64,000 bases of DNA from Marinihelvus sp942491555. Lineage in GTDB: Bacteria; Pseudomonadota; Gammaproteobacteria; Xanthomonadales; SZUA-36. Made by a program: the position numbers and the translations under genes. The stretch is taken from contig CALOBN010000005.1 in assembly GCA_942491555.1 (NCBI GenBank), positions 1,054,001-1,118,000 on the forward strand, written 5' to 3'. Numbering within the stretch: position 1 is the stretch's first letter; each line of letters starts with the position of its first letter. Of this stretch, positions 30,802 to 40,283 are shown in pieces. Under the pieces are notes generated by a model that was not told where the DNA came from, ran no database searches, and saw only the letters and a program-made list of their open reading frames with translations.

Positions 30802-33800
30802 TTAGACCTTGACCGGGCGGATGTCATCATCCGGGTTGCGGCGTTCTGCTACGAGGTCTGTTTCAGGTTCTGAATTCCTGCGCAAAATAACATCCCAGGC
30901 ATTCTTCCACCACGACGAAGCATCCTCGAGAATCAGGTAGAGGATAGGGATCAGGAGCAGGGTGATAAACGTGGCAAAGACGATACCGAAAGCCAGCGAC
31001 GCGGCCATCGGCACGACCAGTTGTGCCTGCAGGCTTTTCTCAAAAATCGTTATTGGCGCCAGGCCCATAAACGTGGTCAGCGAGGTAAGCAAAATCGGTC
31101 TGAAGCGGGCCCTGGCGCCATCCAGCACTGCTTGCCGCAACGGGACACCCTCTTCCTTCTCCTTGTTGATGTAATCGACCAGAATCAGGCTGTCGTTTAC
31201 CACCACGCCGGACAGGGCGATGATGCCGAAGTAGCTGAACATGGACACCGGAATGCCCAGAATCCAATGTCCAACCAGCGCGCCGATGGTGCCAAATGGA
31301 ATGACCGCCATGATCAGCAATGGCTGGCCATAAGAGCGCAGCGGAATGGCCATCAAGGCGTAGATCAGGAACAGGGCCAGGGCAGCGCCACTCAATAATT
31401 GCCCTTGTACTTCCTTGGCCGCCTGGCTGGAGCCGCTGAGGCGCGAGCGGACACCCGGGAACTGTGAAAGCACTTCCGGTAATTCAACGCGCAGGATGTC
31501 CGATGTGATCTTCTCAGGCTCGGCGATGTCCTTATCCACTTCGGCGGTCAGGCGCACGGCGCGCTCGCGGTCAAAGCGCTGGATAAACAGCGGGCTTTCC
31601 GTTTTCTCGACTTCGGCCACCGCATTAAAGGGAACCCGGCCGCCATCGGGCGTGCGAATGCGCATGGTGTCCAGGTAGCCCACCGAGTCACGTTCATCCT
31701 CAGGAAAACGAACCATGACGCGGACCTCGTCCTGACCGCGTTGAACCCGCTGAACTTCTTCACCATAGAAACCGGCTCGAACCTGTTGCGCGAGGTCGCC
31801 AAGCGTGAGTCCGAGCGTTTCCGCCTCGGGTTTGATGTTGAGCTTGATCTCCGGTCTGCCGCGCTCATAGCTGTTGCGGATGTCATACACGCCGCTATAG
31901 CCAGCGATGCGCCGCTCCAACTCTGCGGCGGCACGTGCGACCTGGTCGATATTGGCGCCGATCAGTTCCAGGGACAGTGCCGGGCCACCGCCGGGTCCAC
32001 CGCCGCGGTTACTGAAGCCCAGCTGTTTGACGCCGGGAATTTGTCCCACTTTCTCACGCCAGTCGCGCAGTACTTCGTTACCGGATGGACCATGTTCTTC
32101 GTCACGCATCAGCTCCACGGTCAGGCGCCCGGAAGTCTCTCCCGTCGCAATTGTCAGTACGTGGTTAACCACTGCGCCGGGTTCCTTACCCTGCTGGCGG
32201 CTCAGTTCTGCATCTGTCTCGTAAAGGCCGTCCACCAACTCGCGCAGCGCCCGGTGGGTCTGGGCTGATGGCGTACCTTCATTCATTTCCACCGAGACGC
32301 GCAGAAAGTCAGAAGCGACATCCGGAAAGAAAACGGTACGCAGGATACCGCCGGCGACCAGGCCAATCGACAGAATCAAAGCAGCAACAAAGCTGGCCAG
32401 CGTCAGGTAGCGCCGCTTCATGCATTTGTCCAGCAGGGGCACGTAGTAGCGGTCGACCACCGTGTGCAGGCCTTCGCTGAAGAATCGCTGAAAGCGCACA
32501 AAAGGATTATGGGTATCAGCGGCGTGGGGCTTAATCTTCATGTGTGCCAAATGCGCCGGCAGAATCAGTTTGGATTCAATAATCGAGAAAATCAGGCACA
32601 ACACCACGACCCAGCCAATGGGTGCCAGGAATTGCCCGGAAGTACCACTGACCAGCAAGATGGGCAGAAAGGCGGCGATGGTTGTGAGCACGCCGAACGT
32701 CGCCGGAACCGCAACACGCTGGACGCCCTCCACGATATTGTCCACCGAGTGCCCCTTCGCCCGCATATTGGTATAGGCGGATTCACCCACCACGATCGCG
32801 TCGTCGACCACGATGCCCAGCACAACAATAAAGCCAAACAGGCTGATAAGGTTGACGGTTACCCCAAGGCTCGGCAGAAAAATGAACGAGCCCAGGAAAG
32901 CCACCGGCAGGCCAACCATGACCCAGAACGCCAGCTTAAGGCGCAGGAACAGGGTCAGTGACAGGAACACCAGCAGGGCGCCGAAAAACAGGTTCTTGAG
33001 CATTAAATCCAGGCGGCCGTCGAGGTAGTAGGTGATGTCTGCCCAGTAATCAATGCTGATGCCTGTCGGCAGGTTTTCCTGGCGTCCATCAACCCACTCG
33101 CGAACCGTGGCGGAAATCTCCAGTTCGTTTTGGGTACCTACCGATTGCACCTCGATGGAGATTGCCGGATTGCCGTCAAACAGGGAGAAGCGCCCCACGT
33201 CTTCAAAGCCGTCGCGAATTTGGGCAACGTCTTTCAACAACAAGCGCGAGCCATCACCGTTGGTACGCACAACGATCTCTTCGAAGTCGCGGCCTACATA
33301 GGCCTGACCCTTGGTCCGGACCTGAATATCGCCCGCCTCGGAACGGATGGCGCCGGCAGGGAGGTCCAGGGAGCCCTGGCGGATCGCTTGCGCCACCTCG
33401 GCCAGGGTCAGGTCATAGCGCTGCAGGTCATACTCGCTGACCTCGATGCTGATTTCATAGGCGCGGGAGCCCAGGATCTGGGCCCGCGTCACACCAGGCA
33501 GGGCCACAATTTCATTGCGAACCTGCTTGGCGTACTCCTTGAGCGTGCGTTCATCAATGTCGCCGGAGACCGTCACGATCAATACCCGTGACTGGAAACG
33601 GGTTCGCGAAACCACCGGTTTTTCTGTGTTGTCCGGGAAGGTCGGAATGGCATCAACGCGGCTCTTGATTTCATCCATGACCTCGGCGACGTCATAAGAT
33701 GCATCAATTTCCGCCTGCACGGTGCCTGAGCCGCGGCGTGCTGTGGATTGCAGTTCCTTGATGCCCTCAATGTCCTGAATGGCCTCTTCGATCTTGATCA

Positions 33801-34002
33801 GGATTCCTTCTTCCACGTCTTCCGGGCTGGCGCCCAGGAACGGCATGGTGACAGTGACGTAGTCAAGTTCAATCTTTGGCTGAGCTTCCTTTTTCATGGT
33901 CAGGGCGGTGAACAGGCCGCCAACAATCAGGATCATCATCAGCAGATTGGCCGCGACCGAGTTACGGGCGAACCAGTCGATAAGCGCGGTATAGGGGTTC
34001 AT
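30802..34002 (-). CDS. RND-family efflux permease (AcrB/MMPL-like HAE class)
   Basis: 1066 residues with 12 expected transmembrane helices. Helix 1 starts FARNSVAANLLMMILIVGGLF, followed by the porter-domain start (FLGASPEDVEEGILIKIEEAI). The RND proton-relay region is in the central helices (GIVVDDAIVVGESAYTNM), matched in the second half by GVVVNDSLILVDYINKEKEEG. ATG at 34002 (MNPYTALIDWF) is chosen over an upstream start at 34077 that would run into the adaptor gene. No outer-membrane factor is encoded nearby, so a shared TolC is likely. Substrate unknown. Confidence 0.94.
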   Translation of the reverse strand: MNPYTALIDWFARNSVAANLLMMILIVGGLFTALTMKKEAQPKIELDYVTVTMPFLGASPEDVEEGILIKIEEAIQDIEGIKELQSTARRGSGTVQAEIDASYDVAEVMDEIKSRVDAIPTFPDNTEKPVVSRTRFQSRVLIVTVSGDIDERTLKEYAKQVRNEIVALPGVTRAQILGSRAYEISIEVSEYDLQRYDLTLAEVAQAIRQGSLDLPAGAIRSEAGDIQVRTKGQAYVGRDFEEIVVRTNGDGSRLLLKDVAQIRDGFEDVGRFSLFDGNPAISIEVQSVGTQNELEISATVREWVDGRQENLPTGISIDYWADITYYLDGRLDLMLKNLFFGALLVFLSLTLFLRLKLAFWVMVGLPVAFLGSFIFLPSLGVTVNLISLFGFIVVLGIVVDDAIVVGESAYTNMRAKGHSVDNIVEGVQRVAVPATFGVLTTIAAFLPILLVSGTSGQFLAPIGWVVVLCLIFSIIESKLILPAHLAHMKIKPHAADTHNPFVRFQRFFSEGLHTVVDRYYVPLLDKCMKRRYLTLASFVAALILSIGLVAGGILRTVFFPDVASDFLRVSVEMNEGTPSAQTHRALRELVDGLYETDAELSRQQGKEPGAVVNHVLTIATGETSGRLTVELMRDEEHGPSGNEVLRDWREKVGQIPGVKQLGFSNRGGGPGGGPALSLELIGANIDQVARAAAELERRIAGYSGVYDIRNSYERGRPEIKLNIKPEAETLGLTLGDLAQQVRAGFYGEEVQRVQRGQDEVRVMVRFPEDERDSVGYLDTMRIRTPDGGRVPFNAVAEVEKTESPLFIQRFDRERAVRLTAEVDKDIAEPEKITSDILRVELPEVLSQFPGVRSRLSGSSQAAKEVQGQLLSGAALALFLIYALMAIPLRSYGQPLLIMAVIPFGTIGALVGHWILGIPVSMFSYFGIIALSGVVVNDSLILVDYINKEKEEGVPLRQAVLDGARARFRPILLTSLTTFMGLAPITIFEKSLQAQLVVPMAASLAFGIVFATFITLLLIPILYLILEDASSWWKNAWDVILRRNSEPETDLVAERRNPDDDIRPVKV

Positions 34003-34021
34003 GCTTTTCACGCGTTCAACC

Positions 34022-35278
34022 TCATCCTTCCTTGACCGGCTCTGATTCTGAACCCGATTCCGTGGTATCCACGGCAACGGAGGCAGCGGGTGTCGGCAGG
34101 GCCGCCTCTCCGGAAATCAACAGGCGCGTGCCCGGAATCGGTGCGTCAAGCGTGGTCGTTATAACCATTTCTCCACCTGCAACCCCGGAGGTAAGATAAA
34201 CCTGCGCCGGCTCGGCCCGCGCCACGATGACATCGCGTATCTCCAGTTCCCGTTCCTGGTTGGCTACCAGCACGGTGTTGTCGTTGCGCAGCACGTAGCG
34301 CGGCAGGACAACAGCATTTTCAATGTAGCGGCCTTCAATTTCTGCTCTCACAAAAGTCCCCATGCGCAGCTCCGGCTGGTCGCTTTGTCCAAGCAGTCCG
34401 TAGGGATCATTAACCTCTGCCACCACGTACAGCACGCGACTTGCCTCATCAATAACGCCTTCGGTGCGGATCAGGCGCGCCTCCCAGCTATCGGTCCGGC
34501 CGCCAACCTCTGCCTGCAGCCGCACGGCGGGAAAGTCGGTTATTTCACCATCAGACGGAGAGGGAAGATTCAGGAAGGCCAGATCGCCCGAAGCCAGCGG
34601 CAAGCGGATTTCGGCGCGGTCCACGGCAAAGGTAATACCCAGCTGGGAACCGAGGGAAACAAACTGTCCGATGTCCACCCGCCTGCTGCGCACCAAGCCG
34701 TCGTAGGGTACGGTGATCCGGGTCCGTTGCAGATCGCGTCGGGCCTTGTCCAGATCGGCCTGGGCCGCCATGACATTGGCCTGGGCGTCCGCCAGCTGAG
34801 GCTCACGTGCGACCAGCGGGGGCGGATCTCCGGTGCGGCCAAGCCCACGCCAATCTTTCAGGGCCTGGGCTGAGCGGGCCTGTTCATCGGCAAGTTGCGC
34901 CTGCCGGGATGCGAGCGCAGCCTCGGCACGCTTGACGGCGGTCTGGAAGTCACTGGGGTCAATTTCGAGCAGCACTTCCCCGGCGCGAAAAAAGCCACCG
35001 GGAACAAAATCGGGAGAGACTGCCACGATCTTTCCGGACACCTCCGCCACCAGGGTGGTTTCAGTTCGCGGGCGCACCGGACCCTGCGAACGGACGATAA
35101 AATTCAACGACTGTTCCTTGGCCTCCACCGCATCCACGAGCACTGCCGACTGACCGTCATCGACCCGTTCAGGGCGCTTGCCATCACCAAACCGGGTCAT
35201 GACAATGACCGCGACGATCGACAGGAAAATCAGCCCCATGGGCAGGATGTAGCGAAAAAACTTGCGTGCAAAGGTCAT
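34022..35278 (-). CDS. RND efflux periplasmic adaptor (membrane fusion protein)
   Basis: 418 residues with an N-terminal membrane anchor (YILPMGLIFLSIVAVIVMT), lipoyl halves (VAEVSGKIVAVSPDFVPGGFF and ITVPYDGLVRSRRVDIGQFV), a helical hairpin (ALASRQAQLADEQARSAQAL) and a beta-barrel/membrane-proximal region. It precedes the RND pump by 19 bases. ATG at 35278 begins the anchor; earlier starts add residues without character. The C-terminus after about residue 385 is Ala/Glu/Ser-rich and probably disordered. Confidence 0.93.
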   Translation of the reverse strand: MTFARKFFRYILPMGLIFLSIVAVIVMTRFGDGKRPERVDDGQSAVLVDAVEAKEQSLNFIVRSQGPVRPRTETTLVAEVSGKIVAVSPDFVPGGFFRAGEVLLEIDPSDFQTAVKRAEAALASRQAQLADEQARSAQALKDWRGLGRTGDPPPLVAREPQLADAQANVMAAQADLDKARRDLQRTRITVPYDGLVRSRRVDIGQFVSLGSQLGITFAVDRAEIRLPLASGDLAFLNLPSPSDGEITDFPAVRLQAEVGGRTDSWEARLIRTEGVIDEASRVLYVVAEVNDPYGLLGQSDQPELRMGTFVRAEIEGRYIENAVVLPRYVLRNDNTVLVANQERELEIRDVIVARAEPAQVYLTSGVAGGEMVITTTLDAPIPGTRLLISGEAALPTPAASVAVDTTESGSESEPVKEG

Positions 35279-35429
35279 GATGTCTGATCCAGTGAAAGCG
35301 CACTGCGCGGCGGTCAGGCGGTTTGTGGCGCTTGCCAACCCGTAATTCTGACCTTTTTCAACGCGGTTTGCTTCTTATTTCTGATTCTCTTCTCAAACTT
35401 TACCTGTCTTCCGTGAAGCGCAGGTCGTG

Positions 35430-35445
35430 TTCCCGCGCGCGGGAA
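35430..35445. promoter_or_regulatory. perfect 16-bp palindrome in the divergent RND/map region
   Basis: TTCCCGCGCGCGGGAA is a perfect inverted repeat between the divergent RND adaptor (start 35278) and map (start 35513), touching the candidate -35 of map. It may be an operator or an alternating-CG structure; no regulator gene is adjacent. Confidence 0.45.
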
Positions 35446-35474
35446 AGACAGATTTCACCTGCACAAGGTACAAT
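35445..35474 (+). promoter_or_regulatory. putative sigma70 promoter of map
   Basis: AAGACA at 35445-35450 and TACAAT at 35469-35474 are 18 bases apart, about 39 bases before the map ATG. Both are 4 to 5 out of 6 matches to consensus. Confidence 0.4.
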
Positions 35475-35512
35475 GGAGGATTAGCTAAAAACACCATGCA
35501 AGGCACCAGATC

Positions 35513-36298
35513 ATGCTTAAACCCCGCAACAACGGCATCATTCTGAAATCACCTGAAGACATCGAAGCCATGCGCACTGCCGGCAGTATGGCCGGTACGG
35601 TGTTAAAAATGATTCGCGAACATGTCCAGCCCGGAATTACCACCGGCGAGCTGGACCAGATCTGTCACGATTATATTACCCAGGAGCAGAAGGCCATTCC
35701 GGCACCCCTTAATTACAAGGGCTTTCCAAAATCCATCTGCACCTCGGTGAATCACGTGGTCTGCCATGGCATCCCGGGGGATAAAAAGCTCAAGGATGGC
35801 GACATCGTGAATATCGATGTGACGGTTATCAAGGATGGCTGGCACGGCGATACGAGCAAAATGTTCGTGGTTGGCGAGCCGACGATTCGCGCCAAGCGCG
35901 TGTGTGACATCGCCTACAACGCGATGACCACCGGCATCGAAATGGTGGCGCCGGGTGTCAGGCTCGGCGACATTGGTCATGCGATCCAGCGCTTCACCGA
36001 AGGCCAGGGTTGCTCGGTCGTTCGCGAGTATTGTGGTCACGGCATCGGACAGATCTTCCATGAAGAACCGCAGGTATTGCATTATGGCCGGCCTGGCACC
36101 GGCGAAGTTCTGGTCCCCGGGATGGTGTTTACCATTGAGCCCATGGTCAACCTGGGGCGCCGGGAAACGCGTCTTCTGCCTGATGGCTGGACCGTGGTGA
36201 CCCGCGATCGCAGCCTCTCAGCGCAGTGGGAACACACGATTGCCGTCACTGAAGACGGTTTTGATGTTCTGACGTGTCTGCCTGGCGATCCACTCTGA
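35513..36298 (+). CDS. map: methionine aminopeptidase, type I
   Basis: 261 residues. Removes the N-terminal Met from nascent proteins. The five metal ligands are visible: Asp in VNIDVTVIKDG, Asp in WHGDTSKMF, His in YCGHGIGQIFHEEP, Glu in VFTIEPMVNLG and Glu in AQWEHTIAVTE. No N-terminal zinc-finger extension. In many gammaproteobacteria map diverges from rpsB-tsf and precedes glnD; here the glnD side is kept, but the divergent neighbour is an RND pump, implying a rearrangement on that side. Confidence 0.97.
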   Translation: MLKPRNNGIILKSPEDIEAMRTAGSMAGTVLKMIREHVQPGITTGELDQICHDYITQEQKAIPAPLNYKGFPKSICTSVNHVVCHGIPGDKKLKDGDIVNIDVTVIKDGWHGDTSKMFVVGEPTIRAKRVCDIAYNAMTTGIEMVAPGVRLGDIGHAIQRFTEGQGCSVVREYCGHGIGQIFHEEPQVLHYGRPGTGEVLVPGMVFTIEPMVNLGRRETRLLPDGWTVVTRDRSLSAQWEHTIAVTEDGFDVLTCLPGDPL

Positions 36299-36309
36299 GC
36301 CAAGTCAGC

Positions 36310-38982
36310 ATGCCTTCAAAGGCAACCGCCAGCTTGCGAGGCACACTGCCCGATCCCGGGTTTGCCGATGAGCTCCTGACGCCCGACCGCCTGAGCGGCG
36401 ACACGGTTCCCGCCGTCGTCGACAGCCTGCGCGAGGCTCTGAGTCACGTGGATCAGGACCTGAACGCCCGCTTTGCTGCAGGTACTGACATTCAGCAACT
36501 GGTGGCTGCCCGTGCCTGGGCGACGGACCAGATGCTGCACTTCGCATGGCAACAGTTAATGCAGCAGGCTGGCGATGTCGCCCTTCTTGCGGTGGGCGGC
36601 TTTGGGCGGGGCCAGTTGCATCCGCATTCCGATATCGATCTCCTGTTCCTTTACGAGGGCGGTGAACTCCCCGATTCGGCACGCGAGGCCATCGAAAAAT
36701 TTATTACGGTGCTCTGGGATGCCGGCTTTTACCTGGGTCACAGCGTGCGCAACCTGGCGCAATGTTTTGAGGAGACTGCCGCCGATGTGGTTACGGCCAC
36801 CAGCCTCATGGAAGTTCGGCTCCTGTGCGGTCCGGAGTATTTGTACGATGCCCTGGTTGACGAAATCGCGCCGGATCGGGTCTGGCCGGCGGCGGAATTT
36901 TTCCGCGCCAAGTTTGAAGAGCAGCAAAAGCGTTACGCACAATTCGGAGAAACCGCCTATAACCTGGAGCCCAACATCAAGGAGGGCCCGGGTGGTCTAC
37001 GTGATATTCAGATGGTGGGTTGGGTGGCAAAGCGCCGCTTTGGCGACACGGACCTGTATGGCCTGGTTCGCCACGGCTTTCTCAACGAATCTGAATATCG
37101 CGAGCTGGTTGAGGGCCAGCGCTACCTGTGGCGGGTCCGATACGCGCTGCATGAGCTGTCCGGCCGGGGAGAGGACCGGCTGCTGTTCGATTTTCAGCGC
37201 CAGATTGCGGAAGGCTTTGGCTATACCGGCGATCCGGCGAGCAACGACGCCGTAGAGCAATTCATGCAGGGGTATTATCGCGAGGTGACGCGCCTGGAGC
37301 GACTCAACGAACGCCTGCTGCAGCTGTTCCGTGAGGAGTTCATGGGTCAGGAGGGACTGCCGGCCGAGCCTCTGGGTGATGATTTTCGCCTGGTCAACGG
37401 CTATCTCGAGGTACGGGAGCCGAACCTTTTTCAGAAGCGGCCGCTGGCCATCATGGAGTTATTTCTATTGATGGCACGTCACGAGTTTATCGAGGGTGTT
37501 CGTGCCTCCACGATTCGCCTCGTGGTTGATCACCTGTACCTGGTTGACGAGGACTATCGCAACGACGAGCGGGTCCTCGCGCTGTTCCTGGAGCTCCTGC
37601 GTCAGCCGCAGGGCGTGTACAGCCAACTGCAGCGTATGAACCGCTACGGAGTCCTGGCGCGGCTGATTCCGGACTTTGCGGCCATTGTCGGGCGTATGCA
37701 GTTCGATCTGTTCCATGCCTACACGGTGGACCAGCACATCCTGTTCGTGGTGCGTAATCTGCGTCGCTTTGCCTATGGCAAGTATCGGGAGTTATACCCG
37801 CGGGCACCGAGTGTTTTTCAGGGCGTTCGCAAGCCGGAACTGCTGTACCTCGCGGCGCTCTTTCACGATATCGCCAAGGGTCGCGGGGGTGATCACTCCG
37901 ACCTCGGTGCTATTGATGCAGTGGCTTTCTGTAGCCGCCTTCCTCTTCCCGCAGAGGATGCAGAACTGGTCGCCTGGCTCGTGCAGGAACATCTGCTGAT
38001 GTCCCAGACGGCGCAAAAGAAGGACATCAGTGATCCTGCCACGGTGCAGGCGTTTGCGGCGAAGGTTAAGACCCAGCTGCGTCTCGACTATCTTTATTTG
38101 CTGACCGTTGCGGACATTTCTGCCACCAGCCCCAGGCTCTGGAACAGCTGGAAAAGCGGTCTGCTCTGGGAGCTGCGCCAGGTCACCTGTCGCGTCCTTG
38201 CACAAAACCCCGAGGCGCCGCAGTTGCGCGAGCAGGCCATTGCCCAGTCGCGTGCAGCGGCGCTGCATCGCCTGTTGAGTGAAGGTCAGTCTCGTGAAGC
38301 AGTGGATGCTGCCTGGTCCGTCTTGCCGAGCAGCGTTTTCCTGCGCCTGAGCGCCTCCCAGCTGGCCTGGGCGACCGGTGAGGTGCTCAAAGCCCCGTCC
38401 GGGTTGACGCTGGTAGCTTTGCGGCCGTGCGAGGAGCGTGAGGTGAGCGAAGTGCTTGTAGTTGCTGAAGATTATCCCGGCCTGTTCGCAAGTATCACGG
38501 CGGTGTTTGACGAAATGGGCCTGGATGTTTTGTCGGCTCGCGTGGCGACAGGTAGCGATGGCCGAAGCTTTGACCTGTTTCAGCTCATGAATGGAAGGGG
38601 TGAGCCGCTTGATGATGAGGATGTTGGATGGCTGCAGGAGCGTCTCGGTGAAGCACTCACCCGGTGCCTGATTCTGGACCCGGTGCAGCGCCCGCTCCCT
38701 CGCCGCCTGCGGCCTTTCAAGGCAGCCACGGAGTTGAAGTTCCGCCCTGGCCGCGGCGGACAGGTAACGGAGTTGGAGGTCAGCTGCACGGATCAGCCTG
38801 GCTTGCTCTCCAAGTTGGCCGCAGCGATGCATGTCAGCCGGGTGAACATTCACGACGCGATGATTGCCACCCTGGGTGATCGCGTTGAAGATACCTTTTA
38901 TCTGACCGGGCCGGATGGGCAGCCGCTGGATGAGGAGACCCGCAAGACCTTGTCCGCGGCCATCCGCGAGACCCTGGATTAG
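36310..38982 (+). CDS. glnD: bifunctional uridylyltransferase/uridylyl-removing enzyme (PII regulator)
   Basis: 890 residues from ATG at 36310, 11 bases after map (an in-frame GTG at 36274 lies inside map). Nucleotidyltransferase motif GGFGRGQLHPHSDIDLLFL at about residues 96-114, an HD domain LAALFHDIAKGRGGDHS near residue 515, and two C-terminal ACT domains (about 710 and 820; VLVVAEDYPGLFASITAVFD and LEVSCTDQPGLLSKLAAAM). It senses glutamine and modifies PII, controlling nitrogen assimilation. Domain order and length match the E. coli enzyme. Confidence 0.97.
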   Translation: MPSKATASLRGTLPDPGFADELLTPDRLSGDTVPAVVDSLREALSHVDQDLNARFAAGTDIQQLVAARAWATDQMLHFAWQQLMQQAGDVALLAVGGFGRGQLHPHSDIDLLFLYEGGELPDSAREAIEKFITVLWDAGFYLGHSVRNLAQCFEETAADVVTATSLMEVRLLCGPEYLYDALVDEIAPDRVWPAAEFFRAKFEEQQKRYAQFGETAYNLEPNIKEGPGGLRDIQMVGWVAKRRFGDTDLYGLVRHGFLNESEYRELVEGQRYLWRVRYALHELSGRGEDRLLFDFQRQIAEGFGYTGDPASNDAVEQFMQGYYREVTRLERLNERLLQLFREEFMGQEGLPAEPLGDDFRLVNGYLEVREPNLFQKRPLAIMELFLLMARHEFIEGVRASTIRLVVDHLYLVDEDYRNDERVLALFLELLRQPQGVYSQLQRMNRYGVLARLIPDFAAIVGRMQFDLFHAYTVDQHILFVVRNLRRFAYGKYRELYPRAPSVFQGVRKPELLYLAALFHDIAKGRGGDHSDLGAIDAVAFCSRLPLPAEDAELVAWLVQEHLLMSQTAQKKDISDPATVQAFAAKVKTQLRLDYLYLLTVADISATSPRLWNSWKSGLLWELRQVTCRVLAQNPEAPQLREQAIAQSRAAALHRLLSEGQSREAVDAAWSVLPSSVFLRLSASQLAWATGEVLKAPSGLTLVALRPCEEREVSEVLVVAEDYPGLFASITAVFDEMGLDVLSARVATGSDGRSFDLFQLMNGRGEPLDDEDVGWLQERLGEALTRCLILDPVQRPLPRRLRPFKAATELKFRPGRGGQVTELEVSCTDQPGLLSKLAAAMHVSRVNIHDAMIATLGDRVEDTFYLTGPDGQPLDEETRKTLSAAIRETLD

Positions 38983-39078
38983 CACTCTGCATAAGATCCG
39001 GTCATGGTTTGGCCGGGCGGCAGAGAACCTATTAACCCGTTAAATAATCAGCGCATCAGAATCAGACCAGAGGACCCC

Positions 39079-39921
39079 ATGACCAGCAAAGCACTCCAAG
39101 CGCAGATCGAAGCGGCCTTCGAGGACCGTGCAAACCTCAGCCCGGATTCGGCACCACCGGCTTTGAAGTCAGCCGTGGAGTCCGTCCTGGACGGCCTGGA
39201 AACTGGCGCGTTCCGGGTAGCCGAACCGGATGCCCGGTCCGTGGATGGCTGGCGGGTAAATCAATGGCTTAAAAAAGCCGTGCTGCTTTATTTTCGCTTG
39301 TCCCGGAATGAGGTGATGGACTTTGGCGGCATGCGCTACTTCGATAAGGTGCCGATGCGCTGGGCCGGTGATGATACGGGTATCGAATCGGCCGGCCCCC
39401 GGGTTGTGCCGCCGGCGGTGGTGCGCCGCGGCGCACATGTTGGCCGCAACACGGTGCTGATGCCGAGTTATGTCAATCTGGGTGCCTGGGTTGGCGAAGG
39501 TACGATGGTGGACACCTGGGCAACCGTTGGGTCCTGCGCTCAGATCGGTGCGAATGTGCACCTGTCCGGTGGTGTGGGAATTGGTGGTGTGCTGGAACCA
39601 CTGCAGGCGAACCCCACCATCATCGAGGATGACTGCTTTATCGGTGCACGCTCCGAGGTGGTCGAGGGCGTGATAGTGGGTCGCGGAAGTGTCCTGTCGA
39701 TGGGCGTATTTATCGGTCAGAGCACCCGGATCTATGACCGTGAAAGTGGCGAGGTGCTGCGCGGTAAGGTACCCCCGGGCTCAGTGGTGGTACCAGGCTC
39801 CCTGCCCAGCGCAGATGGCTCGCACAGTCTCTATGCGGCCATTATTGTCAAACGTGTAGACGCGCAAACGCGCGCTAAAACCAGCGTGAATGAGCTGTTA
39901 CGGGAGTACGATCACCGATGA
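39079..39921 (+). CDS. dapD: 2,3,4,5-tetrahydropyridine-2,6-dicarboxylate N-succinyltransferase
   Basis: 280 residues; succinylates tetrahydrodipicolinate in the lysine/diaminopimelate pathway. A left-handed beta-helix hexapeptide region (VRRGAHVGRNTVLMPSYVNLG, then AWVGEGTMVDTWATVGSCAQIG) and family motif RVVPPAVVRRG are clear. AGAGGA at 39069-39074 supports the ATG at 39079; the frame extends upstream without family similarity. Followed by the ArsC-like gene (ATGA overlap) and dapE. Confidence 0.97.
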   Translation: MTSKALQAQIEAAFEDRANLSPDSAPPALKSAVESVLDGLETGAFRVAEPDARSVDGWRVNQWLKKAVLLYFRLSRNEVMDFGGMRYFDKVPMRWAGDDTGIESAGPRVVPPAVVRRGAHVGRNTVLMPSYVNLGAWVGEGTMVDTWATVGSCAQIGANVHLSGGVGIGGVLEPLQANPTIIEDDCFIGARSEVVEGVIVGRGSVLSMGVFIGQSTRIYDRESGEVLRGKVPPGSVVVPGSLPSADGSHSLYAAIIVKRVDAQTRAKTSVNELLREYDHR

Positions 39922-40283
39922 TCACCGTGTATGGCATTCGCGCCTGCGACACCTGTCGCAAGACGCTTAAATGGTTTGAGGCACAAGGCCTGGCGCACCA
40001 GTTTCATGATTTGCGCAGCGACGGCCTGGACCCGGACCGCATCAGGAGTTGGCTCGGATCACCCTTTGCCGACAAGCTCGTAAACCGGCGCAGCACCACC
40101 TGGCGTGGTTTGGGCGATACTGAACGTGCGGCCAGTGGCGCTGCGCTGACTGACCTGCTGGTCAAGCACCCAACGCTCGTGAAACGCCCGGTCATCTCCG
40201 TCGGTTCCGATGCAGGTGACGAACTTATCGCGGTAGGGTTTGATCCGAAGTCCCTGTCCGTAACACTGGGCGTGAGCCCATGA
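39918..40283 (+). CDS. ArsC/Spx-family thioredoxin-fold protein (YffB-like)
   Basis: 121 residues with the ArsC-family fold: YGIRACDTCRKTLKWFEAQGLAHQFHDLR at the N-terminus (redox CxxC motif CDTC, where the E. coli YffB protein has a single Cys), NRRSTTWRGLGDTE and the C-terminal KHPTLVKRPVISVG with the substrate-binding Arg. Overlaps dapD and dapE by ATGA on both sides; the yffB-dapE pairing is conserved in gammaproteobacteria. Probably a glutathione- or thiol-linked reductase; true arsenate activity is doubtful. Confidence 0.88.
   Translation: MITVYGIRACDTCRKTLKWFEAQGLAHQFHDLRSDGLDPDRIRSWLGSPFADKLVNRRSTTWRGLGDTERAASGAALTDLLVKHPTLVKRPVISVGSDAGDELIAVGFDPKSLSVTLGVSP

Noticed and set aside
37792..38985. 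397-codon minus-strand frame opposite glnD
   Set aside because: glnD covers it completely with HD and ACT domains; no independent support.
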